Positions 16,048 through 28,677 of a stretch of DNA of 64,000 nucleotides are shown piece after piece. Origin of the DNA: an uncultured Chthonomonadaceae bacterium (GTDB taxonomy: Bacteria > Armatimonadota > Fimbriimonadia > Fimbriimonadales > Fimbriimonadaceae); assembly GCA_946479035.1 (NCBI GenBank), contig CAMLDW010000008.1, positions 1 through 64,000 of the forward strand, read 5' to 3'. The notes below the pieces were generated by a model. That model searched no databases, was not told the origin of the DNA, and saw nothing but the letters and a program-made list of their open reading frames with translations. Every line of letters starts with the position of its first letter. Position 1 is the stretch's first letter. The position numbers and the translations under genes are program-made.

Positions 16048-17439
16048 TCAGGCCAGAACCGCGCTCAGGCCCCACAGGTGGGCCCCTGTGGCCCTGACCG
16101 TCACAAGCTCGCCGGCCAACCGGCAGGGGTCTCCTGGGAAGTGGGCCATGCGGAAGCACCGCGTGTACCCTTGGAGCCGGTCTGGATCCTTGGGCGATGC
16201 GCCTTCGACCAGCACCTCGAACTCCTTGCCGACCAGCTCCTCGTTCCTCTCGACGGTGATCTGCGTCTGGACTTCGATCAGTTTTTTCAGGCGCCATTCG
16301 GCCGTCTCCTTTGGGACCTGTGGCATGTCTGCGGCCGGGGTGCCGGGGCGCGGAGAGTAGCGGAACATATAGGCACCGTCATATCTCACTCTTCGGACGA
16401 CGTCGAGCGTGCCCTCGAACTCGTAGTCCGTCTCGCCAGGAAAACCGACGATGACGTCCGTAGTCAATCCAAGGCCAGGGACCTTGTCGCGCATCTCGTC
16501 GACGATCTCCATGTAGGAAGCGACGGTGTAAAGCCGCTTCATGCGGGCGAGCAGGCCATCGTCGCCGGCCTGAAGCGGCATGTGGCAGTGCTCCATCACC
16601 TGCGGTACGTCTCGCACGGTATCAACTAGGTCCGACCTGAAGTCGCGCGGATAGGGCGACGTGTAGCGGATGCGCTCGATTCCCGGTACTCCCGCGAGCA
16701 GGCGCAGCAACTGGCTGAACGGTACGCGCCCCTCCGCCATGTTCTTGCCGTACGAGTTGACGGTCTGGCCGAGCAGCGTCACCTCTCTCGTTCCGAGCTC
16801 AGCGAGCCGCCGCACCTCTTGCACGATGTGCTCGGTCGGCCGCGACCTCTCGCGCCCGCGGGTCGAAGGCACAATGCAGAACGTGCAAAACTTGTCGCAG
16901 CCGTACTGGATCGGCACGAACGCCTTGAGCTTGCCTCTCCGCTCGAGGTTCCTTTGAGGCAGGTCGGTGACGACCGCGCCCTTCCTCTCCGGCAGCTCGA
17001 GCCTCATCGTGAACCTTCTGGTCTGAAGGATCTCTTCGACGATAGCGGGAATCATGCTGACCTGCGCGGTGCCGACCACGAAGTCGACGTGCGGGTTGCG
17101 CCTCTTGATCTCGTCGGCCCTGATCTGCGCCATGCACCCCGCGACGCCGATCACCATCTCCGGCCTTGCCTGCTTGAACTCGCGAAGCTCGCCAAGGAAC
17201 GAAAACGCCTTGTCCTCCGGCTTCTTGCGCACGCTGCAGGTGTTGAGCAGCACGATGTGCGCCTCGGAGGGAGTGCGCGCAGGACGGAACCCGAGCCCCT
17301 GCAGATAGAGCGCCATCTGCTCGCTGTCCTCCTCGTTCATTTGACAGCCCCAGGTCTGGACGAAATAGGTGCCGCGCTCGGTCTTTTCGCCCTTTGCGCT
17401 GCTTCTGGAACCGGTCTTGTGCAAGACGGCGTTGGACAT
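16048..17439 (-). CDS. miaB: tRNA-2-methylthio-N6-dimethylallyladenosine synthase
   Basis: This 463-residue radical-SAM methylthiotransferase modifies A37 of tRNAs that read UNN codons. The N-terminal UPF0004 domain supplies the auxiliary-cluster cysteines C32, C68 and C102. The radical-SAM cluster motif is C181-x3-C185-x2-C188 (GCDKFCTFCIVP). A C-terminal TRAM domain follows (LVGKEFEVLVEG to the end). The start ATG 17439 leaves a leader of about 24 nt after a TAGAAT box (17464-17469), so this gene is not leaderless. It is divergent from the VKOR-DsbA gene with an 87-bp gap. Confidence 0.96.
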   Translation of the reverse strand: MSNAVLHKTGSRSSAKGEKTERGTYFVQTWGCQMNEEDSEQMALYLQGLGFRPARTPSEAHIVLLNTCSVRKKPEDKAFSFLGELREFKQARPEMVIGVAGCMAQIRADEIKRRNPHVDFVVGTAQVSMIPAIVEEILQTRRFTMRLELPERKGAVVTDLPQRNLERRGKLKAFVPIQYGCDKFCTFCIVPSTRGRERSRPTEHIVQEVRRLAELGTREVTLLGQTVNSYGKNMAEGRVPFSQLLRLLAGVPGIERIRYTSPYPRDFRSDLVDTVRDVPQVMEHCHMPLQAGDDGLLARMKRLYTVASYMEIVDEMRDKVPGLGLTTDVIVGFPGETDYEFEGTLDVVRRVRYDGAYMFRYSPRPGTPAADMPQVPKETAEWRLKKLIEVQTQITVERNEELVGKEFEVLVEGASPKDPDRLQGYTRCFRMAHFPGDPCRLAGELVTVRATGAHLWGLSAVLA

Positions 17440-17514
17440 GAGAGAGCCCGGGCGAGTGGCTAGATTCTACCTGGAGGGCGTCCAAGCGACGGAGTTGGAC
17501 CGCGAGCGTGGACG

Positions 17515-17520
17515 TATAAT
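17515..17520 (+). promoter_or_regulatory. Consensus -10 TATAAT, 6 nt before GTG 17527
   Basis: A perfect TATAAT is followed by six bases and the GTG start of the VKOR-DsbA gene. A TTGGAC lies 14 bp upstream, too close for an ideal -35. No Shine-Dalgarno sequence is present. Confidence 0.65.
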
Positions 17521-17526
17521 CGGCGA

Positions 17527-18672
17527 GTGACTGTTTGGAGCAACCGGATACTGATCCTTCTCGGCGCCGTCGGCATATTTGTCGCGGGCGTGCTTTCGTA
17601 CGCGACGTGGCAGCGGCTTGCGCTACCGTGCGGCGTGAACATGGGCTGCGCGATGGTCCAGTCTTCGCAATACTCCAAGATCGGGGGTTTCCCCGTCTCC
17701 TACATCGGGCTGCTCGGATACGTCGGGCTGTTCAGCGTGGCGGTCGTGCGGTCGATGGTGACGGGCGCCGTACACCGCAGGCTCGCGATCGCGGGCTTCG
17801 CAATGGCCGGGCTCGGGATGCTATTCAGCCTCTATCTGACTTACGTGTCGTTCGCGGTCATCGGTGCCAAGTGCCCTTGGTGCCTCGCTTCGCTCGGCGT
17901 GATCGTGGTGACGTTCATCGCCCACGCCGCGCTCCTACAGGGCGGCGAGGCTGGGCGCACAGACAGCACGGTCGGTGTGTTCGGTGGGGCTGCGGCGATC
18001 CTCTTGTCGCTTGGGGCGATCGCGATACGCTCGCACGGGCTTCAGGCTGAGTTTGCGATTGAGTCGGTCGTGGCGGATCCGGCAGGGTTCACCGTCGAAC
18101 AAGTCTTGCCGATCGACGCCAAGATCCGGGGCGGGGGCACGAGCGCGAAGGTCACGATCATAGAGTTCGCAGACATGAACTGCCCGGTGTGCCGATCCGT
18201 CTACCCGGACATCGCTCGCATCGTCAACAAGTACGGCGGCAAGGTGCGCCTTGCGTACCGTCATTTCCCGCTCATTGGTGAGCCTGGACACGAGACGTCT
18301 CTTGACGCGGCCGTGATTGGGGAGATCGCCGCAGATCGCGGGCTCTTCTGGAAGTATCTCGACGGCATCATGAAGCCGTCCAACACAGAGCGGGTCAGGA
18401 GCCTCGACGGGATCATGGCGATTGCCGGCGAGGTGGGCGTCAGCCGCGGTGAGATCATGATGCTTTTCAACTCCCAGGACCCCGAGGTCAAAAAGAAGGC
18501 CGACAGTTACTACAACCGCGTGAACGACGACATCAACCTCGGCGCGAAACTGAAAGTTCTGGGCACACCCACGTTCTTTGTGTTCGCAGACGGGGTCAAG
18601 CCGAAGTCCGTCGCAGAGCCTCGCCTAGAGATCTTGCTCAGCGAATCGCCCTATCGCGAGCTGCTCCAGTGA
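17527..18672 (+). CDS. VKOR-DsbA/thioredoxin fusion for disulfide bond formation
   Basis: The protein has 381 residues. Residues 1 to about 165 form a multi-pass vitamin-K-epoxide-reductase homologue with the loop cysteine pair C35/C41 and the active-site C116-P-W-C119. After a fifth membrane segment, a periplasmic DsbA/thioredoxin-like domain (about 205-381) contains C219-P-V-C222 and a cis-Pro segment (LGTPTFFVF). VKOR passes electrons from the redox partner to quinone, so the fusion should oxidise exported proteins by itself, in place of DsbB plus DsbA. Its last codons overlap mnmA by four bases (GTGA). Confidence 0.92.
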   Translation: MTVWSNRILILLGAVGIFVAGVLSYATWQRLALPCGVNMGCAMVQSSQYSKIGGFPVSYIGLLGYVGLFSVAVVRSMVTGAVHRRLAIAGFAMAGLGMLFSLYLTYVSFAVIGAKCPWCLASLGVIVVTFIAHAALLQGGEAGRTDSTVGVFGGAAAILLSLGAIAIRSHGLQAEFAIESVVADPAGFTVEQVLPIDAKIRGGGTSAKVTIIEFADMNCPVCRSVYPDIARIVNKYGGKVRLAYRHFPLIGEPGHETSLDAAVIGEIAADRGLFWKYLDGIMKPSNTERVRSLDGIMAIAGEVGVSRGEIMMLFNSQDPEVKKKADSYYNRVNDDINLGAKLKVLGTPTFFVFADGVKPKSVAEPRLEILLSESPYRELLQ

Positions 18673-19733
18673 AGCGAACGACGGTTTGCGTCGCGATGTC
18701 CGGCGGTGTGGACAGCAGCGTCGTCGCTGCGCTCCTTAAGCGCCAGGGCCACGACGTCGTCGGTGTGACGATGCAGATCTGGCAGGAGAGCCAGCGCGAC
18801 CCGCGGCACGCCGGGTGCTGCTCGCTCGGCGCTGTGGAAGACGCGCGCCGGGTTGCCAGTCAGCTAGGGATCCCGCACTACGTCGTCAATTTCAAGGACC
18901 AGTTCCGCCGTGCGGTGATCGACGAGTTCATGCAAGAGTACGCCGCCGGCCGGACGCCAAACCCATGCGTCACCTGCAACCGCGAGGTCAAGTTCACGGT
19001 GCTTTCTTCCAAAGCGAAAGAGCTGGGCTGCGAGCAGCTCGCGACGGGGCACTATGCGCGGATCGAGTTCGACGACGCGCGCGGGCGCTACCTGCTGAAG
19101 CGCGCCAAGAGCACAAAGGACCAGAGCTACGCTCTCTACACGCTCTCGCAGGAGCAGATGGCTTGGACGCTCTTTCCGCTGGGTGCGATCGAGAGCAAGG
19201 ACGAAGTGAGGGCTCTCGCGCACGAGCTCTGCCTGCCCGTCGCTAACAAGCCGGACAGCCAAGAGATCTGTTTCGTCAGCGAGGCCGGCGGCTATCGCGA
19301 GTTCCTAAGGAAGAACAGGCCGGAGATGTTCGAGCCCGGCGACCTTTTGGACACGGCGGGCAGGCGCGTCGGAACGCACGAGGGCGTCGCAGGCTTTACC
19401 GTGGGCCAGCGCCGCGGCCTCGGCGTCGCCACTGGGACTCCGCTCTATGTCGTAGCGATCCGCCCAAAGGAGAACGAGGTCGTCATCGGCGAGAAGGCTG
19501 ACGTGATGGCGAGCGAAGTACAGTTGCACGAGATGGTCTGGAGCGCAGCCGAGCCGGAAGAGGCGCCGGTCAGAGTGCAGGCCAAAGTGCGCTACAATAT
19601 GCAGCCGTGCGCGGCCACGCTCTTTGCAGAACCGAGGCTCGCGTTCGACGAACCGGTCAGCGCAGTTACGCCAGGGCAGATCGCCGTGGCCTATGACGGG
19701 GACACGGTCGTCGCCGGCGGCAAGATCCGATAA
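18669..19733 (+). CDS. mnmA: tRNA-specific 2-thiouridylase
   Basis: This 354-residue enzyme thiolates U34 of Lys, Glu and Gln tRNAs. The ATP pyrophosphatase P-loop is MSGGVDSS at 10-17. The catalytic cysteine pair is C103 (in PCVTCN) and C201 (in QEICFV). The C-terminal beta-barrel includes the VGQRRGLGVATGTPLYVV motif. The GTG start overlaps the stop of the VKOR-DsbA gene, indicating translational coupling. The stop codon TAA lies inside the -10-like GATAAT of the next gene. Confidence 0.97.
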   Translation: MKRTTVCVAMSGGVDSSVVAALLKRQGHDVVGVTMQIWQESQRDPRHAGCCSLGAVEDARRVASQLGIPHYVVNFKDQFRRAVIDEFMQEYAAGRTPNPCVTCNREVKFTVLSSKAKELGCEQLATGHYARIEFDDARGRYLLKRAKSTKDQSYALYTLSQEQMAWTLFPLGAIESKDEVRALAHELCLPVANKPDSQEICFVSEAGGYREFLRKNRPEMFEPGDLLDTAGRRVGTHEGVAGFTVGQRRGLGVATGTPLYVVAIRPKENEVVIGEKADVMASEVQLHEMVWSAAEPEEAPVRVQAKVRYNMQPCAATLFAEPRLAFDEPVSAVTPGQIAVAYDGDTVVAGGKIR

Positions 19734-19734
19734 T
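19729..19734 (+). promoter_or_regulatory. -10-like hexamer GATAAT overlapping the mnmA stop, 7 nt before ATG 19742
   Basis: GATAAT contains the mnmA TAA stop and lies seven bases before the next ATG. The A/T content of the stop codon makes a chance match more likely here. Confidence 0.3.
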
Positions 19735-19741
19735 AGGACCC

Positions 19742-20104
19742 ATGGACCAGGTCGCAGGCCTCGTTTGGACGATGGTCGCCGTCGTCGCGCTCCTCTTCGC
19801 TGCGCTGACCGTCTCGGTGGTCAAGCTCTTCGGCGTCAACCGGGAGCTCCGGAAGCTTAATCGGACCCTGCAGGGGCTGGAAGCCAGGATCGGCGAGCAG
19901 GAGCGCCAACTGGCCCAAGTCCGGGCTGCGCTGGACGATAGGGGCGGCGGCGACTTGTTCGCACCGCTCGTCGAGGCGTTCAAAGTATTCAAGTCTAAAG
20001 GCTGGGCCCCGGCGCTTACCCTGCTCGGCAGCCACCTCTTTCGGTCATACTTAGGGAGGAGGCGGCAAAAGCCGCTCCCTTCGAAGGGATCTTCGGAGGA
20101 GTAA
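19742..20104 (+). CDS. Single-pass membrane protein with coiled coil, unknown function
   Basis: The protein has 120 residues: an N-terminal membrane segment (VWTMVAVVALLFAALTVSVV), a predicted coiled coil (about 33-66, ELRKLNRTLQGLEARIGEQE), and a basic C-terminal tail. The layout recalls DUF948-type proteins, which often sit beside YtxH proteins, and a YtxH gene does follow 3 bp later. A role in envelope or stress physiology is plausible but not shown. A strong GGAGGAG near its 3' end serves the next gene. Confidence 0.65.
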   Translation: MDQVAGLVWTMVAVVALLFAALTVSVVKLFGVNRELRKLNRTLQGLEARIGEQERQLAQVRAALDDRGGGDLFAPLVEAFKVFKSKGWAPALTLLGSHLFRSYLGRRRQKPLPSKGSSEE

Positions 20105-20107
20105 CAA

Positions 20108-20338
20108 ATGAGTCAGTCAGAAGACAAAAACGTTTTGGTGTACCTCCTTGCCGGTTTCGGCCTCGGAGCGCTGATCGGCGCGATCGCGGGCCTGCTCTTT
20201 GCGCCTAAGTCCGGCGCCGAGACCCGGGAGGAACTCGCCACGAAGCTCAAAGACCTCAAGCAGAAGACCGAGGACTGGTATTCGGAGCAGAAGGCTCGGC
20301 GTACAGCGCGTGCCGGTTCCTCAGACGGCGGCGTCTGA
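20108..20338 (+). CDS. YtxH-domain protein
   Basis: This 76-residue protein opens with a glycine-rich membrane segment (LLAGFGLGALIGAIAGLLFA), followed by the family signature PKSGAETREEL and an amphipathic helix. YtxH-like proteins are small membrane-associated proteins linked to general stress in Bacillus. ATG 20108 is preceded by GGAGGAG at good spacing, so it is translated from the shared upstream transcript. The AI-2E permease starts 15 bp later. Confidence 0.8.
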   Translation: MSQSEDKNVLVYLLAGFGLGALIGAIAGLLFAPKSGAETREELATKLKDLKQKTEDWYSEQKARRTARAGSSDGGV

Positions 20339-20353
20339 GCGCGATAAGACGCC

Positions 20354-21550
20354 ATGGCCAGATGGCGAATCGTACTGTGGGTGGCGCTGGTCGTCGTCAC
20401 CGTCACGTTCCTCTATGCCGTCCGCAGCATCTTGCCGCCGTTCGTGCTGGCATGGCTGATCGCGCTCATCCTTGAGCCGGTCGTGCGCAAGCTGCGTCTG
20501 CGCGGCTTTTCCCGCGCTTGGGCCGTCACGACGATCACCGTCGCCTTCTTCGTGCTGAGCGGCGTGTTCTTGGTGCTCGCGATCCCGCGTGTCAACAGCC
20601 AGCTCGCAGAGTTCCAGACATCCATCCAGTCGCTCACGAACCGGCTTGCCGAAGAGAACGCGAACGACAACTTCTTCGTGCGGTGGAACCCGTCCGTGCG
20701 CTCGATGCCGGCCGGGCCCGTCGGCTGGATCGATGGCGCGTTCGAGCAGGCAGGGCCGACCCTACAGCGGTTCGGGCTGCCGGACACCCGCCGAGAGTTC
20801 GTAGACCAGTACATAGAGCCTCGTCGCGACGAGCTCGCTGGGTACGTCAAGAACTTCTTCAATGGGTTCTTGCGGCTGCTCGGCGGTGCGGCGTCCGAGA
20901 TCTTTCTCCTGCTCTTCACGCCGCTCTTCGTCTTTTTGATCCTTTTGGACCTCGAGCGCTTTCGCGCGCGTTGGACCTCGTGGGTGCCGCCCTCGATCCG
21001 CACAGAAACGGTCTCCATCATTTCGGACATTGGCGATGTGTTCAAGAAGTACCTCCGCGGGGTGCTCACGACCATCGCGCTCTACATGCTGGTGATGTCG
21101 CTGGTGTTCTCGGCAATCGGGATGCCGTATTCGATCTTGCTGGCCCTGATAGCGGGCGCGCTCTACCTGATCCCGATGCTCGGCCCGCTCATGAGCGGCG
21201 TCACGATCTTCGTCGTCACGGGGTTCAGCGGCCAGACGGGCAACCTGTTCATGCACTTTGGGTCCTCGTGGGGGTTCGCGACCGTGCTCGTGGCGATCTT
21301 CTTTGTCGTCTCGGTGACTTTCGACCAGCTGGTCTACCCGAACATGGTCGGCAAGGCCGTGGACCTCCACCCTCTCGTCTCCATGTTCGTGGTGTTCAGC
21401 GGTGGCGCGCTATTCGGACTGCCGGGCATGTTGATCTCCTTCCCGCTCGCGGGCTCTATCAAGGTCGTGCTCGTGCGGCTCCTTCGCATGACGACGAGGC
21501 CGGTCAGCGACGGGCTTGGACTGCCGGCGACTCCGATGCGCCACCGCTAG
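20354..21550 (+). CDS. AI-2E family (PerM/UPF0118) membrane protein
   Basis: The protein has 398 residues and about eight hydrophobic segments. Family features are the opening FLYAVRSILPPFVLAWLIALIL, the large central hydrophilic loop (about 95-165) and the conserved LIPMLGPLMSGV near residue 275. Members export autoinducer-2, ions or other solutes and several act as antiporters; the substrate is not predictable. It closes the run mnmA-small membrane protein-ytxH. Its last 47 bp overlap in antisense the 3' end of the protein-kinase gene. Confidence 0.88.
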   Translation: MARWRIVLWVALVVVTVTFLYAVRSILPPFVLAWLIALILEPVVRKLRLRGFSRAWAVTTITVAFFVLSGVFLVLAIPRVNSQLAEFQTSIQSLTNRLAEENANDNFFVRWNPSVRSMPAGPVGWIDGAFEQAGPTLQRFGLPDTRREFVDQYIEPRRDELAGYVKNFFNGFLRLLGGAASEIFLLLFTPLFVFLILLDLERFRARWTSWVPPSIRTETVSIISDIGDVFKKYLRGVLTTIALYMLVMSLVFSAIGMPYSILLALIAGALYLIPMLGPLMSGVTIFVVTGFSGQTGNLFMHFGSSWGFATVLVAIFFVVSVTFDQLVYPNMVGKAVDLHPLVSMFVVFSGGALFGLPGMLISFPLAGSIKVVLVRLLRMTTRPVSDGLGLPATPMRHR

Positions 21551-23738
21551 CGGCCCTCTTCAGCCGCTTGGCGAGCGAGGCCGCCGTCAGCTCGACTTTG
21601 TCGCGGCCCGACTTCAGGCGGAACGTGAGCACGACTGGCTCCACCTTCAGGGCCCACTGCTCGCCGCCGAGCAGCCGGAGCGTAACGGTGTCCCCCGCAA
21701 GCTCGACCCGCTTGACGTCGCGGACCAGCTCCCGGCGCTTTCGCCAAGCTCCTCCGAAAGAGACCTCGTCCGTCCCGACGATCAGCCTTTGCGACCGGCC
21801 CGTCACGCCTTCGCCCCTTTCTTGCTGCACTTCGAACGCGCTGCCCCTCCAGAGGACCTCAGGGTCCTTTGGGTCGAAGTCCACGTCGCCCCTCTCATAC
21901 GCGTCGACCAGAGCAAGAGCGATGTCCTCCTTGAACTCGTCCTCGCCGCCAGCGGTCGGCAAGTCTTGCGCGATCCTGTGCCAGTCGCGCAAAGGATGCG
22001 ACTCGCGCATGTGCCGCCGCATCCGAGTGTGCGAGGTGCGGACGAGCGTCAGATCTGTTCCGTCAGCGTCGAACTCCGTGTCGCAACCGGGGCAAACAAG
22101 CCCGCGCTTGCCGGACTCTTTTCCGACGGCAAGGTAGGGAAGGTCCGCGACCGGGATCAGTTCGCCGCAATAGTTCCCGGCAAAGCCGTGGGGGTCGTTG
22201 ACCGTGTCGCTCAAGAGCGTAACGTATCCGTCGGCGATAAAGAAGTCCGAGCCGCACGATTCGCAGTTCGCGTTTCCCGCGTCTGGGGCAAGTCCCGCCG
22301 CCACCCTCGCCCATTCGTCCGGATAGAGCCTCGTCCACTCCTGTCCCAAAATGTCGGGAGTCATGCGCTGCCAACGCCCGTCGGCAAGAGGGTCGAACTG
22401 CGCGGTACAAGCGTCGCAATAGAGCACGCGCGGCTGCCGACCGGACTGCTGCCGCCATTCCGCCCACGACCTTTCGGTCCCGTCCGCGCTCGTGGCGCCC
22501 TGCGCGCTCCTCTCTAGCGCGAACTCGCACTTTTCGCACTGCCACCGGTTCGTCTCGCGGAAGAGCCTGCGCTGCGGCACCAAGCGGCCAGTGCTGCAGT
22601 TCGGGCAGAACCTCAGCGGCCCGCTGTTCCGGACCCATCGCAGCACGCCTCCTCCGCAAGAGGGGCATGCCATCGCCTCGATCTTGCGCTTGCGCAAGCG
22701 ACCGTCGCGGCACACCGGGCAAACTTCCGGCGGCAAGGGGTCCGGTTGCACCAGGATCTCTCCGCACGCCGGGCACTGCATCGGGTCGTACCGAAACTGC
22801 CGCAGCCGTCGCCTCTTTGCGTCGAGCGCCGTCACGCGGTCCGTCTCTACGAGCTCTTCCGCCTTCTGCGTCAGCAGAGCGCGCACCTGCTCGACCGACT
22901 GCGGCCTGTCCTCCGCGTGAAGCTCCAGCATCTTTTCGACGGCGTGTGCAAGTTGGTCGGGGACGTCGGGCCGCACGGCGTGCAGCGGGATCAGCGGTGC
23001 GCCCTCAAGCCTTGCCGTTGCGCTCGTCGGCGGGGAGCCTGTCAACAACGTATAGGTTGTGGCCCCTAACCCATACAGATCGGTCGCAGGAGTTCGCCTT
23101 GCCTTTTCGCTGAGCTGCTCGAGCGGGGCGAACTCCGAGGCGAACTGCACGGCGTGTCCGACCGTCAGGTCGGCGTGCCACTGCCTCGCAGAGCCGAAGT
23201 CCACGAGGTACGGCTCGTCCAGGGCGCCCAGCAGCACGTTTGAAGGCCTGATGTCGCGGTGCAGGATCCCCTTGCTGTGCAGCCCCTCCAGGGTTTCCAA
23301 GAGAAGTTCGAGGTTTCGGCGCACGAACTCGGGCGAGAGCCTCTCCCGCCCGATCACGTCCGTGAGCGGCCGCGCCCCGTCGATGTAGTCAGTCGCAAAG
23401 TACGCGGTCTGGTTCTCGTGGAACACGCTGCGGTACTGCGGCACCCGGACGACCCGCACTCGCTGAAGGAGCCGAGCCTCCGCCGTGAACTGGTGCCGCA
23501 GCCGCTGCACCGCCGCTGGGCCGATCTCTTGGAAGTCCACGTCGTCGTTCAGGTCGCGCACCGTGCCGAACGGCGCAAGCTCGTTCACCACCGCCCTGTC
23601 CCCGCGTGCGAGGTCCTCGACCAGATAGGTGATCCCAAAGCCGCCGCGGCCCAGCACCGAGCCGACGGCGTACCGCTCGTCAAGCACGGTTCCTTCTCGC
23701 AGTGCGACGGGGCCTTTGGCGGCCATCGGTCCATTCAT
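21504..23738 (-). CDS. Zinc-ribbon Ser/Thr protein kinase with Asn in place of the ATP-site Lys
   Basis: The protein has 744 residues. The N-terminal Hanks-type kinase domain has the glycine loop LGRGGFGITY (29-38), the alpha-C Glu (E88), catalytic H160-R-D162 in HRDIRPSNVLL, and D180-F-G. At the VAIK position the sequence reads AVVNEL (AAC, N52), so the ATP-anchoring lysine appears lost. Residues about 335-590 hold at least five CxxC pairs resembling tandem zinc ribbons (CPAC/CPVC, CPSC/CPNC, CEKC/CDAC, CESC, CPGC). A beta-rich C-terminal domain (about 665-730) follows. No transmembrane segment is seen, so it should be cytoplasmic. Start at ATG 23738 or MAAK at 23726. Confidence 0.85.
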   Translation of the reverse strand: MNGPMAAKGPVALREGTVLDERYAVGSVLGRGGFGITYLVEDLARGDRAVVNELAPFGTVRDLNDDVDFQEIGPAAVQRLRHQFTAEARLLQRVRVVRVPQYRSVFHENQTAYFATDYIDGARPLTDVIGRERLSPEFVRRNLELLLETLEGLHSKGILHRDIRPSNVLLGALDEPYLVDFGSARQWHADLTVGHAVQFASEFAPLEQLSEKARRTPATDLYGLGATTYTLLTGSPPTSATARLEGAPLIPLHAVRPDVPDQLAHAVEKMLELHAEDRPQSVEQVRALLTQKAEELVETDRVTALDAKRRRLRQFRYDPMQCPACGEILVQPDPLPPEVCPVCRDGRLRKRKIEAMACPSCGGGVLRWVRNSGPLRFCPNCSTGRLVPQRRLFRETNRWQCEKCEFALERSAQGATSADGTERSWAEWRQQSGRQPRVLYCDACTAQFDPLADGRWQRMTPDILGQEWTRLYPDEWARVAAGLAPDAGNANCESCGSDFFIADGYVTLLSDTVNDPHGFAGNYCGELIPVADLPYLAVGKESGKRGLVCPGCDTEFDADGTDLTLVRTSHTRMRRHMRESHPLRDWHRIAQDLPTAGGEDEFKEDIALALVDAYERGDVDFDPKDPEVLWRGSAFEVQQERGEGVTGRSQRLIVGTDEVSFGGAWRKRRELVRDVKRVELAGDTVTLRLLGGEQWALKVEPVVLTFRLKSGRDKVELTAASLAKRLKRAASGGASESPAVQARR

Positions 23739-23761
23739 AGTAACGCCCGGCTCTCCCAAGC

Positions 23762-23767
23762 TACACT
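23762..23767 (+). promoter_or_regulatory. -10-like hexamer TACACT, 7 nt before ATG 23775
   Basis: TACACT lies four bases before the first ATG (23772) and seven before the second (23775), favouring the second as a leaderless start. Confidence 0.45.
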
Positions 23768-23774
23768 CAATATG

Positions 23775-27648
<3,874 letters not shown>

Positions 27649-27657
27649 CCTTAAAGC

Positions 27658-28521
27658 ATGGTCCGCTCGGCGGTCGTCTTCGCGCTTGCTTCGTTCTGTG
27701 TCGTGCTAGCGCACGAGCAAGACCGCGCGTGGGGTCAGCCGCAAGAGCTCTGCACACTCGACAACCAGGAGGTAGACGAGAGCTCCGGTGTCGCGGCAAG
27801 CCATCTCACCGCGGGCGTCTTCTTCACTCACAACGACAGCGGCGACACGGCCCGCTTCTTCCGGTTTCAAAAGAGCGGGAAGGTGGATGGCGTTTACTCC
27901 CTCAAGGGCGCCGGAGCCACGGACTGGGAGGACATGGCCAGCGCGGTCGTCGGCGGCAAGCCGTACCTCTACTTCGGCGACGTGGGCGACAATTCCGAAC
28001 AGCGCGTGAACGTCGTGGTCTACCGCGTCGAAGAACCGACCACGAGCGGCGAGCAGACCATCGCGGACTTCGACACTTACACCGTCAAGTACCCCGACGG
28101 GCCGCACAACTGCGAAGCGCTCTTTGTCACAAAGCTCGGCGACGTATGGGTCGTCACAAAAGAACCTGGAGGCAACTCGAAGGTCTACCTCCTTCCAGCG
28201 CCGAAGGGCAGCGGCAGCTACACGTTACAACACGTGGCGGACCTTGAGGTCGACACGGGTGGGACGGGAGGAAAGCAGGTCACGGGCGCCGACCTCTCGC
28301 CGGACCAAAAGTTCGTCGTCGTCCGCACATACTCGGCTGCGTTCGAGTACGCCGTGCCCGCGAAGTTCGAAGAGTGGACGAAGTCCGGACCCAGGTTCGT
28401 CCGGCTCGCGATCGAGACGCAAGGCGAAGCCGTCGCCTACAGCAAGGACGGCACCGCGCTCGTTACCACTACCGAGTTCGCGCCATGCATCGTGTCCGTT
28501 GTCCCCAAGGCGGGAAAGTAG
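27658..28521 (+). CDS. Exported propeller-like protein, unknown function
   Basis: The protein has 287 residues and an N-terminal signal (MVRSAVVFALASFCVVLA). The mature part has repeated motifs DESSGVAAS, FTHNDSGDTARFF, DWEDMASAV, YFGDVGDN and DGPHNCEALFV. These match proteins that are often annotated as esterase-like or phytase-like beta-propellers with acidic blade turns. No catalytic triad is obvious. It is followed by a clear intrinsic terminator. Confidence 0.65.
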   Translation: MVRSAVVFALASFCVVLAHEQDRAWGQPQELCTLDNQEVDESSGVAASHLTAGVFFTHNDSGDTARFFRFQKSGKVDGVYSLKGAGATDWEDMASAVVGGKPYLYFGDVGDNSEQRVNVVVYRVEEPTTSGEQTIADFDTYTVKYPDGPHNCEALFVTKLGDVWVVTKEPGGNSKVYLLPAPKGSGSYTLQHVADLEVDTGGTGGKQVTGADLSPDQKFVVVRTYSAAFEYAVPAKFEEWTKSGPRFVRLAIETQGEAVAYSKDGTALVTTTEFAPCIVSVVPKAGK

Positions 28522-28556
28522 GCCCCGGTTTTTCCACAGTTTCTACCGGGTTAGGC

Positions 28557-28591
28557 CAGGTTCGCCGCACCACTTGAACCTGACATTTTTT
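28557..28591 (+). terminator. Intrinsic terminator downstream of the propeller-like gene
   Basis: CAGGTTC (28557-28563) pairs with GAACCTG (28576-28582), followed after three bases by six T residues (28586-28591). Confidence 0.7.
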
Positions 28592-28677
28592 CCACATGAC
28601 TCTAAAGGGAACGTGGAAAGAGTGTGGGTATAGTGTCACTCCGCGCCTGGGAGGGCGCGACGCAGGAGGAGTTCCGA

